Of a stretch of DNA of 64,000 nucleotides, positions 45,032-57,514 are shown piece by piece. The stretch is from Physcia stellaris. Taxonomy: Eukaryota; Ascomycota; Lecanoromycetes; Caliciales; Physciaceae. Below the pieces are notes generated by a model, which saw only the letters and a list, made by a program, of their open reading frames with translations, was not told where the DNA came from and searched no databases. The first letter of the stretch is position 1. Each line of letters starts with the position of its first letter. The DNA lies in contig JABSSW010000001.1 of NCBI GenBank assembly GCA_018902385.1, positions 1,054,001 to 1,118,000 on the forward strand, read 5' to 3'. A program made the translations under genes and the position numbers.

Positions 45032-47907
45032 CGATCGCTGCGGGTATGGATCGGCCTCTCGAGGTCTGTGTGCACTTGACTTTGAACAACACTTAAAATG
45101 CGCTGTTATTACAACGGCATGTCTGCTCTGGATGCTCATTCAGCACAAAGATTCTGAATCGAGCTCTTGACGTGGATAAACCATAGCGTCATATTAGTTG
45201 GAAGCATAGCGATGGTAGCATGGCGTCAAGGAGCGTGTTTGGAAGCATTGGGTTGGCGTAATTCTGTGAATATGAAGCCAATACGTCATCAGAAGCTCTT
45301 GTTTTCGGAGGCATAAGTCGCGGTTTAACACAGGAACCCTGTTGTTCATTCTAGCCTCCGAACTAGAATACATCTGGGGAACGGTGATCTAGGAGCTGTT
45401 TGATAAGGTATTTTCTTGCGATAGCCATCGTAGGACATCCTAACAGGAGCTTCATTTTTGATAACTTGAAGGTGACGACGGTGCAAAAGATACAAACGTG
45501 ATACAAGCTGGGCGTTCATCCCGTATCTTAGCACAACGTCCTGCTATTTATCGCCCATTCTATTTCCTGCTCGACGAAATTGGCAGATTAGATTGACTGG
45601 GTTGTATGGCACAGTGTCTTTGGAGAAAAAGGCTTTCCGATGCGATGCGTCTACTGATGTTGTGGAACGAGCGGTAGATTTTGGTAAGCATTGGGCAAAA
45701 CAGTATGATATGGTGCAACTCCGGATTTGTTCCTCGCACAGGTTGGGCGAGGACCTGTACTTCGATCTGTTCGTTCCGCTCGATTTCCATTGATGGTAGG
45801 TCACATCAAGCCACAACAACTGCGGAGATCTCAATTTTACTACCCATTCGGTGCGTCTGTGCCGGAGAAGGTGCACTTAGGTTCGCATCAACGTCATGGA
45901 AAGGCGGTTCATCGCGGGTGTCTATTTATATGTTGCAGGGCCGGCGTCACGCAGCGCTACTTCATGCAACGTAATCGTGATGCAGAAGTATAATGTGACG
46001 GATGAGGCTTAGCGTCATGTCCCCCGACTGACCCAGCAAAATGGATCAATGCGGGTTTCCCCCAATGAAACCCACTAGCCCTGCCAAACTCTCTGCGACG
46101 CTGCGATGTCATAGAGTATGAGACAGGCTTGATGTTGAGGGCTCGATGACGCCTGAGGATCGATTGCGGCGTTTTCTAGAACACACGGCTGACATGGATC
46201 CCCTTCTTGACGGACCTGTCATGGCTTGCATTATTATCCAATCTTGTGTTGTACAACCCAGGCGCACGACAAGATCAAGCGGTCGGAACAGGATCTATTC
46301 TTAGGTAGGGCGGTGCTTGCGCCACTCGGCGGGTAGTCAGCACGAACATTTGACAACGGCTAACTTATAAGGTATCTTTCATCCACCATTGGTGCAACTG
46401 GCTCGCCAGAGCAAGCCCACAACCGTCATAACGACTTAAACCTCGAAAACACTCGACGAACACCTGACTTTCTCTTCGTATTCAGGCACGATTCCTAGGC
46501 GACGGATTGAGACATGGCCAACCCGAAGTAGATCTGCAGGTTCATGCTGGGACTCAGGAACAAGAAATGCTCGGCGAGACTTGCGCCTCGCTTAGCGACT
46601 CGTACCCCACTTGCCGACTCTGGAATGAAAATAACCTTGAGCCAGTGCTTCTACAGGACCACCAGCATCCCCCAATCCAGCAGAATACGAACAATGCCAA
46701 CAATAACAATATCGGAAGGCGCCTCTGCATAGGAAGACAATGTCCACTGTCTTTGGCTTCAGCGGAGTCGTGGAGTGTGTAGTATCGCCCCCAGGCTCTT
46801 TGCTGCTACCAGTAGTTGCTTTCGTCCCATGTGAACAGGGTGATCGCAGGCTCGGCCCGGTTGCGATTGCGCATGCAAAGGGGTGTTTAAAGGTGTTTGA
46901 AAGGAGTAGGAAAAGGCTAATAGATGTCCTTTAGCGAGAGATCAGAGTTGGGCCTGATGCTTAATAATAAGTGGTCGATTACTCGTTTCTGCTCCTGTTC
47001 GCGTGAGCGCAAGACGCGAACTCCGGCCAAGCATGCGTCAGGCATGACTTGACTTATTGTTTGGCACGAAGGATGTTCCATGCTCACCGACATGCCAACA
47101 AGCTACTGCAGAATATCGTCAAACTAATCGCTGCACTGTTACCGACTACCCTTCCCCAACTCGTGGCCTTGCAGGGGAGGCTGACCCAGCTGGCCGCTGA
47201 ACCCCCAGCCAAGACTGCTACCATACGAGACGACATTGACTTATTCGCCCCGTGCGACGTAAAATCAACGAGGGGGCTATGTCATCTTGCTCCTGACTAG
47301 CCCCGGCATGGTACATCGTTGCCGGACACCACGCTACCACATGTGCCCACGGAACATTGCGACCAGGCTAAGATAATCGAATCAACCTCCTCACATCGTG
47401 CAGGTCTATTTTTGATGCCTCAAATGGGAATGAGGTGAAGCTTATTGATATCTCGATCCATCCCATCTCACCCATCAATAAGACACCTGTACTTAACTGT
47501 CATCATTCCTGGAGAGACCACTCTCGGATCAGCAACTACACTCGTTACCATCTCACCAGACTAGCCATTCGTTCATACAACAGTAGGCACGTCGCTGTCA
47601 TCTTCCTCATATCAACCATTCGTTTCTTCTCCCGACTGTTCTATGATCCAACAGAAACGTGCCACACCATCCGCTCGCTTCCCCAAACCTCTTTGATTGC
47701 AGAATCTCTGTCCCAAGGCAGCCGACCCTGAAACACGCCGCTTGCCTGGAAATAACCGCCTGATCACCGCATTCTAGGTTGTCTAGCTTGGCAAAACGCT
47801 TGTGTGTCTTTGTTTCTGTTGTTTTTGATCGACGGGATTCTCGGACACCCGGAGCCAGGGTGTGCAACCGCAATCATTCCTTTAGCCAAACCCTCAACCC
47901 GCGGTAA
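45032..47907. other. Gene-poor gap of 2.9 kb
   Basis: No frame here shows a recognisable domain. The most open pieces are 45544-45876 (minus), 46507-46782 (+) and 47049-47300 (+); all are under 115 codons. Base composition is like the neighbouring genes and unlike the mutated block at the right end. I saw no tRNA, tandem repeat or transposon remnant. The last few hundred bases should hold the promoter and 5' leader of the Zn2Cys6 gene. Confidence 0.5.
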
Positions 47908-49798
47908 AATGGCCGGTCCAGGTGGAGGTCCTCCTCGGAAGAGTCATACCAAGTCCCGCACAGGCTGTAAAACGTGCAAGAAGAGGCACATCCGCTGTGA
48001 CGAGACTGTCCCTCAGTGGTAAGCCAAGTGGCGAGGTTATGTAAGGCGACTCGAAACTAACCATAGATTCAGTCGTAATTGCACAAAGCATAACTGTCGA
48101 TGCGACTATATGGACACTCCGCCAGCAGTGGAAGAGTCTTCGCAGTCTTCGAAGGTGCCAGATCTACTGTGGAGCCCGGAGATTGACAGCGAAATCAACA
48201 ATTGGCATCGCACCGGAGTCTTTCCTTTTCCTGAACTAGGGCTGCAGTCTTTCCAGCAATTCTTTCCTCTCTCTCTTATCGATCTACGACTGGTTTATCA
48301 TGTGTCAAGCATCTATCGAGATCTGCAACGTATCGATTTCGTCCATTGTACCTTGTGGGCCAGCGAGATACCTAGGTATTTCAAAATTTCCGCCACGGGC
48401 AAGTTCTATGGGACTGACAGTAGCATTATAGCTTCCTGGATGCTGCTCTAGGCCACGATTTCGTCATGAGCTCGATACTGGCTTTCTCTGCTACTCACAT
48501 GGCCTGGCAGACTAATAACACCGAAACAAAAAATCTGGCTTACTACCACCGGGGGTTGCGCTGAAGGGCCTGCACGGCGCAATTGGCAATTTCTCTCGAG
48601 AGAATTCAGATGCTATCTTGGCAGCCTCCATCCTTCTGTCGTGGCAAGCTGCTGAATGGTAAGACATTTGCACATTATGGCATGACTTGTGCTAACTCGC
48701 GCCGAAAAGGGGTGGCTGGACATCTCTCATGCGTGGTGTCTCTACGGTAGCTAGTCCTCTCGAAGAGTTTGCCGACCTTTCGCTAATCATCTTCAGGTCA
48801 TTGCTTCTATGAGCCCTTGGAAACATGAATCTAGACTTGCGGCATTCATCGAAAGGCATCCAAAATTCTTCTCTGGAGCATCCATGCAGTCAACGGCACT
48901 GGCTTTCGACCAAGAATCTTTGCTCTTGGCTGGCGATGCACTCCGGAGATTGGTAGCCTCTCCGCCTAAAAGCAATCGACTTTGTCAATGCTTGTCCGAG
49001 ATTGCCGCTTTCACCAACGATATCCAAGCTTATGGGGCAACCATGACAAGTGATCAGATCTTCGAGAAGCTACAGTCGCTTCGAGCTTGGCTGTTCTGGT
49101 TGCCAGTGGCGCTTGTACACGCTGAAAGAATCGACGATGCCGATCTAATCTTACTGGCTCAGCTTTACACCGTGGCATTAGCGGTTGATTCTTCCTTCCC
49201 AGAGCTAGGCGGTGCGGGCCTAGGGTCGTTAACTGCGGATGCGATCGAGCAGATTGATAGCAAGCTCAGGTATCGTCAGTCGTCCAGAATGTCACGCAAC
49301 CAAAACCCTGCAGAATTGGACGAGCTCATGCAGTGTTCCCGCATGATGCTCGCGAAATATCGACTGGAAAGCGCACAACATCCGTCAGCGCCGCAGATGC
49401 AATTGCATGGATCTCCGCAGAGTCCATACGGCTTCGGGCAGCTCAATCTTGGATCTCAACCGGGTACCCCTGGGCTTGCACCGAGCACGCCCGGATGGGC
49501 CCCTGGTACACCGGCAGGCTACCCTCCCGCCGGACTGGCTGGTAGTTTCTCGCTAATGCCGAACCACAGCTTGGAAGACCTCAGCGTCCCTGCTTCCCCC
49601 TTCCTTCTATACAGCGCACCAGTGTCCCGTCGGCACTCTGGTCTTATTGAGCCTCCACCTAGGCTCGACGATCTTTCCTTCGATAACCAGTCCCTGTCAG
49701 CATTCAGTTTTGGGGGGGATTCACCAGCCTATTCCCCAGGATTCTTGGATGAAGATCAATATTTTCCATATCGCGGTCAATCGCCGGGTTATCAGTAA
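47908..49798 (+). CDS. Zn2Cys6 transcription factor (Upc2-like layout) with an apparent frameshift
   Basis: Fungal DNA-binding regulator. The zinc cluster begins GCKTCKKRHIRCDETVPQ; an intron 48019-48072 splits a Cys codon and restores the spacing C-x2-C-x6-C-x6-C-x2-C-x6-C, ending CDYM. The next exon includes LQSFQQFFPLSLIDLRLVYH. An intron of about 57 nt (GTATTT at about 48375, TAG at about 48431) joins to LGHDFVMSSILAFSATHMAW. Then the frame breaks at a run of five G (48551-48555): family spacing HRG-VALKGLHGAIG needs one more G. Two short introns near 48660-48710 and 48752-48797 follow, leading to SMSPWKHESRLAAFIE and the C-terminal region, with a Pro/Gly/Thr-rich tail (GTPGLAPSTPGWAPGTPAG). 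Upc2/Ecm22-like and related members share this layout; the target genes are unknown. Confidence 0.75.
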
Positions 49799-50345
49799 GC
49801 GAGAAGCATTGAATCTACAGTACGAAATACAAATAGAGACTACACTCATCTCAGACACGCCATTATATGACTTGAAACGCGGATGAGCTGCATCGACGTC
49901 CCGCAACGATTTCCTAAATTTTTTTCTTTGTCTTACGATATTGGGCACTGGTTGCTGGACTTTTGCAAATGTACGACCAAATGAAGGATTAATTGACAGC
50001 ATTGAGCGAGGGAAATGATGGGAAAAGTGGATTTCGGAAGCATAGCGCTGGTCGGTCAAGGGCTGTATGATAGCTTTATAGCGTGGCGTCTAGAGATATA
50101 ATGTAATGAATCAGTCCCTCAACGCAATCAGAAACTTGCCTCAAATATCTCGTAAATACGGGTTTAATGACATCGCCAACTCTCTTATCTTTCAAAGCAC
50201 GCAATAAGTTTGTATGAGCGGTGCAGCGCGTCCCTGAACCCTAAGAAAAGAAAAAGAAAAGAAAACGAAAAGCTAGTTCGTCAACACCGTTGCTACCACC
50301 GAGCCTCCTTCCTCGTCCACTCTCGCACGTGGGGTCTTGTAGAGG
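49799..50345. other. Intergenic region, no supported gene
   Basis: About 550 bp between two same-strand genes, with an A-rich stretch near 50243-50272. It probably holds the promoter of the UCH gene. Confidence 0.5.
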
Positions 50346-51467
50346 ATGTCCGGGGGTTGGAACACGATTGAATCAGATGCGGCAAGTGGATCGCCTGGGT
50401 TTCTCAAGGTCCTGTCTCAGGAAGCTAATTTGGTTCTATGCAGGGGGTTTTCACTTATCTCATCGATAACCTGGGCGTCAAAGATGTCCAGTTCGAGGAA
50501 CTCATCTCTCTCGATGCCGACTCCTTGAGACAGCAGAGGTACGACTATCGAAGTCATCCACCTACTGTCAAGATGTCTGAGTCGTACATAGCCCTGTCTA
50601 CGGGGTAGTCTTCCTATTCAAATACCCGACGGGTGAGAAACCGAGCGACACGCCGAAAGACGGGAACTTCGACTTCGAAGCCGCGGAGAACTTCTTCTTC
50701 GCCGCACAAACAATCCAGAATGCATGCGGCACACAGGCTTTGCTATCCGTGCTTTTGAACAAGGAGGATCAAGTCGAGATTGGGCCACAGCTGCGAGAGT
50801 TCAAAGAATTCACGGGAGCATTTCCATCGGAGGTATGTCAGATACTGCGGTCCGTATCTATGGCTCTTCAGCCCTTAATAATTCATCGCAGCTACGGGGC
50901 GAAGCTCTGTCGAATTCCGAAATTATTCGCGACGTCCATAACTCGTTTGCCCGATCCTCGCCCTTCGTAGACGAGCAGCAGCGCTTGGCTACAGAAGAGG
51001 ATGATGTCTACCACTTCATCGCGTACACCTCGATAAACAACACCCTTTACGAGCTCGATGGCCTTCAGCCCGCCCCCATATCCCACGGTAGCTGCAGCTT
51101 CGATGAATTTCCGGACAAAGTCATCCCAGTCCTCCAACGGCGCATTGAGCGGTACCCCGCCAATGAGATAAGGTTCAACCTGCTAGCTATGGTACGAGAC
51201 CTACGATTACGCGCGAAAGAGATCGGAGACCAGGACTGGCTATATCGGGAAGAGCAGAAGAGGACTGCATGGCAGTGGGAGAACGCGCTGAGGAGGCATA
51301 ATTTCATTGGGTTCATTGGCGAGGTCATGAAAGGTGTTGTGGGGGCCAAGCTGAACGAGGGCAAGGGAGCGTATGACAAATGGATCGAGGAAGCGGAGGC
51401 CAAAACTAAGAGGAAGTTTGAGGAGAGGAAAAAGAAGGGCGAAGGTGAGGATTTGATGGAGACGTGA
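50346..51467 (+). CDS. Ubiquitin C-terminal hydrolase, UCH37/UCHL5 family
   Basis: A Cys-protease deubiquitinase that edits ubiquitin chains, proteasome-bound in species that have Rpn13. Exons 50346-50381, 50444-50538, 50592-50832 and 50892-51467 give 315 residues, close to human UCHL5. The order is WNTIESDAGVFTYLIDNLGV, VYGVVFLFKY, the oxyanion Gln and nucleophile Cys in AAQTIQNACGTQALLS, the catalytic His in DVYHFIAYTSINN, and Asp in LYELDGLQPAPI. The UCH37-like C-terminal extension follows: HNFIGFIGEVMKGVVGAKL, then a Lys/Glu-rich helix. All catalytic residues are present. The first intron uses a GC donor (GCAAGT). The sequence 1.6 kb downstream belongs to the mutated repeat block, yet this gene has normal composition. 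Confidence 0.93.
50382..50443 (+). other. GC-AG intron in the UCH gene
   Basis: The donor reads GCG|GCAAGT, the acceptor ATGCAG, with GCTAAT as branch-like element. Only this splice keeps ESDA joined to GVFTYLID; the nearby GT would shift the frame. Confidence 0.8.
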
Positions 51468-51989
51468 GACAAGGGGGCTGTTGGAAGGGCCGGCAGGTGA
51501 TGTACTTCGCGGGACCATGTTACTCATGTTTCTGAACATCTGCAGCTTCGATGGTCCTAAAGTCACTGTAGCAGTACAATGTGAATCCAAGGCTTCACCA
51601 TGTGATACCAGCTGTAATCCTTTGTGAGACTCTTCATATTTTGTGCTTGCTACTTGCACGGGCAAGCGGGAGATTCTTCAGCTGAGACAGTAGAGTCCAA
51701 TCCCAACTATTACGTACAGATACGTATGGCAACCTCGAATTCTGATCATGAGCAACGAATTGCCTTTGAGCGGAAATGATAGGATGAGTAAGTAGGTACA
51801 ACAAGATGTCACGACCGCGCGATGCTTTTCTGGGATGTTTCTATACTGCAGCCGTTTTGTAATTATAGTACCGTTAAATACGTCTAGCTCAGCTCGGATA
51901 ATCTGATGTTGGAGAGAAGTAACAGGAAATTGATTGGAGGACCAATTGACAGATTGCACGTGACTAGTTTTAAATGTTTGACATTCGGC
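51468..51989. other. Intergenic region between UCH gene and mutated repeat block
   Basis: About 520 bp with normal dinucleotide content, including CC and GG. No gene is supported. The composition changes just after CGGCC at about 51986-51990. Confidence 0.6.
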
Positions 51990-52463
51990 CTTTTACATAA
52001 TCATCTGTAGCATTCTTCTGTTTAGTCATAATTGAAATCATTTTACATCTGTTTCATTGATTCTGATAATTGATTTCATTGAATCTCGATTTCGTACGAT
52101 TTACATCTGTGCTAATTATTCTTTTTTCTGATGTTCATTCTCGAAAAACGATTGACAATAAAAATCGTCGTTGATCGCTCATTGTTTATTTTCTAAAAAC
52201 AACAAAATCGAGCTTTTTTACTATACGACAATCATTTTATCGATTGTTTATCTTTTCGAACGACGAAATCTTCTATATCACTACTATCAAATCTCGAAGT
52301 TTCAACTGCATACGATCTGAATTGACGACGAGATTCAAATCAACACGTTGCATTTTTCGTTGTTGAATTTCTCGAATTTAAATCTGTATATTTTCGAGTT
52401 GTTTTTTTGATTTGATATTTTGCATCGTTTGCAAACAAAACATCAAACATATTTTCAAATCGA

Positions 52464-55400
52464 TTGCTGAAATTTTCATTACGAATAATGAAAAAGAACG
52501 ATTACGAAAAACTGTTATTATTGAACAAAATAATTTTTGAAACAATTCAATCAAAACGCATATTCATAAACGACATCAACACGAACATTATATATTGTTC
52601 AACGATCAAAACATTTTTTCTTTACGTTAATGATCAAAAAATTCAAAAATATTATATTGAAAATTACAACGAATTGCTCGAATTGCGAAGTCTTTCGATC
52701 ACACATATATTACGATTTCAAAACTTTTTGCAACGATTGCAAATTTTGAATTACATTTACGAGAAATACAATCAATGAAAATTATTTTCATTTCATTTCG
52801 AAAACATCTACGCAATTTGCAATCGATATTTTTTTTTTCAAAATCTCAATCAACAACGTTCATTCATTCTACTCGTCAATTCTCACGCAAAATGTTTAAA
52901 GAATTTGACGATTTTATGCAAAGATTTCAATGATTCGTGAATCTCAATCACGAACTCAAGCATGAAAATTTGACGTCTGAAAAATACATATTGCAATTTT
53001 GAATTTTGTTCGTTGAAACGTTCAAAAATTGAATTGACAACGATAAAAAAGTTCAAACGTTGATTAACAAAGAAAAAAAATGTCATTGAAAATGACAAAA
53101 AAAAGTTCAAAAAAATTATCTGCGATAAATATTTTGTCAAAAAAAAATTCATTTTCATTGACGACGAACGCATCGATCGAATTTTGAATACAATTCAACG
53201 AACAAATGAAATTTTTCGAAAATATTACGAGCGATTCAACAAAATCTTTGTCGAAAACGACGATCAAAATTACATCGTGAACAACACGTTGACAAAAAAT
53301 GAACGCATGTTTTTGATTTTCTCATCAAACAATTCATCAACGATATACGAAATTTGAAATTACGACAACGAATGTATGCTAGATATATCGAGAACATGAT
53401 CGCAAAAATGAAAAATTTGACAAAAATTTGCGTTTTAACAAAAAAGATGTTCAACGTCATGCAATTTGAAAAACGTCTAAAATTTCAAACTTAAAAAACA
53501 ATAAAGAACGAGCGATTTAAAATTTTCGAATTTTATTTGAAACAGTTGAACTCGATCGATTTCAACGTCAAAACAAAAATAGTCAAAGTCGTGCAAAATG
53601 TGTTGATTGACAGAGAATTTTCTATCGACGTGATATACAACAACAATCGACGTTTTCAACGACAATCAATCAAAATCTCGAGTAACGAACGTATTCAGAA
53701 AATCAATTTCGTCGAATACACAAAATCATTTATTTCAAATATTTCGAGATTGCAACAATACTCAGAATACTTTTTTCAAAATTTTCGAAATCAATCACAA
53801 ATTGTCATATCATTTTCTCGTGACGAAATCAAATGAAAAAAACAACGTGAAAAGACAAATCGAAAATTCAACGTTTAAACTCATTTCAATCGTTTTATCA
53901 ACGAAAATGTGACGTACAACAAAATAAAACACGATATTTATTGTCATACATGCGACGATTGTGATCATATCTTCAAAGAATGCACATGTAACGAGCATCA
54001 GAAATTTATTTCGATCGCAAAACGTCGTTTACAACAAATCACTGCATACAGATTACGTGAAAGAAATTATTACAATTCGATTTTTATACAATCAAAACAA
54101 TTATTTTCAAATATATCATTTGTTTTTACATCATATCAATCAAGATTATACAAATCAAACGAATCAACAATATCATTTTCGCAATCGAATGTATTTCAAC
54201 TTTTTGCGAAATCAATCACATATTATATCGAAATATTCGAAAATCATTTCTTTGCAAATTTCGTCGCATCACTTTTTCTCATCGATTACATATATGAAAA
54301 CGACGATATTTTTGTCAATTGTTGCGAGTTTGCGTTTCGTTTTTTCACAATTGACATTTCAACGAATTACATTGCGAATATCGATACAAAGAACATTTTC
54401 TTTTTTTGCAATTCATTTTGTTTTTCTTCAATCAAATATCATCGATTCAATCGTTCGAACTCAACACTTTGCGATAAACGCAATAAAAAAAAAGTTAAAA
54501 AGAATAATGATAAAAAATCGAATAAAAACTCAATCAAATTTCTCGCGAAATCTTTTGCAACAATTTCGAAACGATCGAAAAAAAAAATGAAACAAAAAAA
54601 CGTTAAAAAGACTTTGAAATTTATTGCGAATATGATTGATCGACAAAAAATTTCGATTGAAAAATTGTTGTTGAATCAAACGATTATTTTGTCGATATTA
54701 CATTTATTTCAATTATTTTCTCATTTTCGCGATGAAACGAAACGTCTTATTAATGCATCTCGAAAATTTCGCAAAAAGAAAATCGAGAAAATCAATCAAA
54801 CAACGACGTCAATGTTCAAAATCAATTTCACATTCGTTCGTTCGAACAAAAATAAACGCGTGCAATGAATAGTCAAAAAATATTATAAAATCGTGAAAAT
54901 CATCAATAGTGCATATGAAATTCTTTGCATATTTTACAAAAATTCGAAATTTTTTCGCATCGATTTATCGTTTGAATCGATCAAAACAAATCAAAATTCG
55001 AATTTTATTATCATCAATGCAAAACTCGCGTCGAACATGAAATTGAACGTTTATTCATCGAAATTGCTCGATTCTAACGAAATGCGCATGATGATGATCA
55101 ATGAAAATCGTCATGAATTGAAATTTTGAATTATTTTGAACATCGAAATTGAGAACATTAAACGTCAAATTTGAATTTTCGTCAACTCAAATCACAATGA
55201 CAACAATACGAAATTGTTACTCGATTTATTTTGATTTCAATCGATGCACGCACAAATTGACATCAAAAACAAAAAAATTCAAATAAAAAATTTCGCTCAA
55301 AGTGAAATGATCAAAAATATCAATTTCAAAATCAAAATTTTTGATTTGACAAAAATGAAACACGTTCATAATTCGAATATTTCATTTGAACGAAAAAAAA

Positions 55401-55939
55401 TTAACGTACAAAAGACGTTCGAACGTATCATCATCAAAAAAAAATCGTTTTCAATGATTTCGAGTTCGAGAAAAATTTGAAAATTCGAATAAAAAGTTTA
55501 ACGAATTTTTTATTTCAAATTTTGATTCAGAAAACGCGAATTTTCAATAGATTTTGTTGACAATTTTAAAGAAAACTCAACGATGAAAATGAAAAACAAA
55601 AAAATTTTCGTCGACTCAAAAAAATGATATATCAACATTTGAATTTTTGCGTAAACTATTCGAATAAAAACGTCGATACATGTGAATCGTCATTTCGTTG
55701 ACACGAAACGAAAAATACAACATTCAAAATCAATAACGCAACATTACAATCGTTCAATGATTTCGATATCGAATTCGAATGCAAATGTGAAATCAAATTC
55801 GCTTGTATATTTCATTGAAATCGTCAAAAAAAAATTCGCATTTACAAAGTTTTTGTCAATCAAACAAATGAATCAAAATGTTGTTGTTCGTTCGAGTACG
55901 TTTGCATATTTCATTGAAACGAACAACAAAATAAATTGA
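52464..55939 (+). pseudogene. Degraded gag-protease region of a first Ty3/gypsy-like element
   Basis: Fragments in one orientation (about 52464-52778, 53537-53836, 53909-54868, 54893-55129, 55244-55480, 55682-55939), each ending in TGA. The 53909-54868 piece carries a Cys/His cluster HTCDDCDHIFKEC, like a decayed CCHC knuckle, followed by a basic region. The pieces at 54893-55480 resemble an LTR-element aspartic-protease region: an INAKLASNMKLNVYSS block and, after a TGA, a SMHAQIDIKNKKIQI block where proteases of this class have a strand ending after the flap. No reverse transcriptase follows before about 57.5 kb, so this element is truncated or its 3' part is unrecognisable. Assignment rests on pattern memory only. 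Confidence 0.5.
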
Positions 55940-57514
55940 AATCAAAATTTTCGATGATTTACTCAAGAAACGTTTTCATAGACGAGAAATCAAATTTTGA
56001 ATTTTTTACTATTCGTCGCATTACTCGTCGCATCATTGACGATACAATGTTTTCAAATTTTTTAAAAAAATGAATCAAAAATGAAAAAATCACGTTGAAT
56101 GACGTCATATCGAATGCAAATATGCGATTGAAAATTTTGCAATTTATTTGAACATATCGTGATGTGAATGCGAAAAAGTTGAAAAATATATCGATTATTG
56201 ATTTTATTGTACATCGAATTTGTTTTCGCTTTGATTTGAAATTTTACAATGCAAAACAACATCGATTCACGTTTGAAAAAAAATGATGATATCAAACAAT
56301 TATACAGAAAAGTTTTGAAATCGACATGTACGAACGTATCGTCATCGTCAATGATCGCATATCTCAATGAAATGTTGCATCTATTTTAATATTCAAAACA
56401 AAACAGATAAAATCAAAATTGTTACAAGCATGTCTGACAGATAAATCTGACAAATAGATAGACGATATAATAGATGATTGAGCAAATAAATCTAAATCGA
56501 ATTATATTTTAATTCTTTGACGAAATTAACGTGATTTGAAACTTGACGTTCGCACATTGTTTGCAATTTTATCATTTTGTACATATTTGTTTTTGCAGAT
56601 TTATTGTTTTCGTTTAATTAATCAATAATACGTTTATTCAAACACGATTTATGATATTACAATAAATTTTCAATTTTTATCGTTCGTCGAGATACGCGAG
56701 CGCTCAAAAATAAAATTTCAAATCGATCAAATTTTTTTGACGTGTTAGAAGTCTGTCGACTATGAAACGAAAATCTGTCTGACGATTGTCAATGACAGAG
56801 TCTGAAAACTAAACGTGTTTGTCGTTGAGAAATAAATCATTTGTCATTATAGCTTTACAATATATATTTCGAAACTTCTTCGTAGAATTAGCAATCAAAT
56901 TTTTTACATCTTTTCACACATTGTTTTTGACAATTTGATAACATCATTCTATCACATCAACGTTGTTTGCATCATTGATTGCAGCAACATCATCAAGACT
57001 CTGTCAGTTTTGCAGTGCATTGTACGCAAGTTTGTCAATTTCTTAAATTTTATTTTTTGTCGTTTTCGCTCTTTTGATGTCGCTGATGCTGTAAATTTTA
57101 CGTCAATTCTATCTATTTGACTGTGAAAGACTTTCATTTCACTTTATTCTATTCTTCGTTTTATCAGTCTGTAAAAGACTTTTCTCATTGCATTTCTGTC
57201 ACTGTACGAGTAATCTGTCGAAAGCTTTCGTCGATCGAAAAACATTCACAGCTAGCTAAATCAGCAGAAAGATTTTCACAACAAGTCAATTGTAGCTCAT
57301 TCTGACGTCAATCTTCAACGAGATCATTCAGTTTGCGTGATTCATCTACGACTTTTTGCAAATCAATCACGTTTTTTGCTCGTTACTCGACGATATTGAT
57401 CGACGTACGATGAAAATTCTGATCGCTAAAATTTTCAAATTTTTCAGAACTCGAGTCAGCGATTCTGCTTATTCATTTCAGTGAATCAACGACGTCGTTT
57501 CGTTTCAAAACGTT
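55940..57514. other. Spacer between the two elements, possible LTR material
   Basis: About 1.6 kb of mutated AT-rich sequence without a recognisable domain. It contains several TCTGAC/GTCTGA motifs and might include an LTR and leader of the downstream element. I could not match it to a second copy inside the window. Confidence 0.4.

Noticed and set aside
46507-46782. Plus-strand frame of 91 codons with Asn/Gln runs
   Set aside because: No recognisable domain, overlapping alternative frame of similar quality and no clear splice context.
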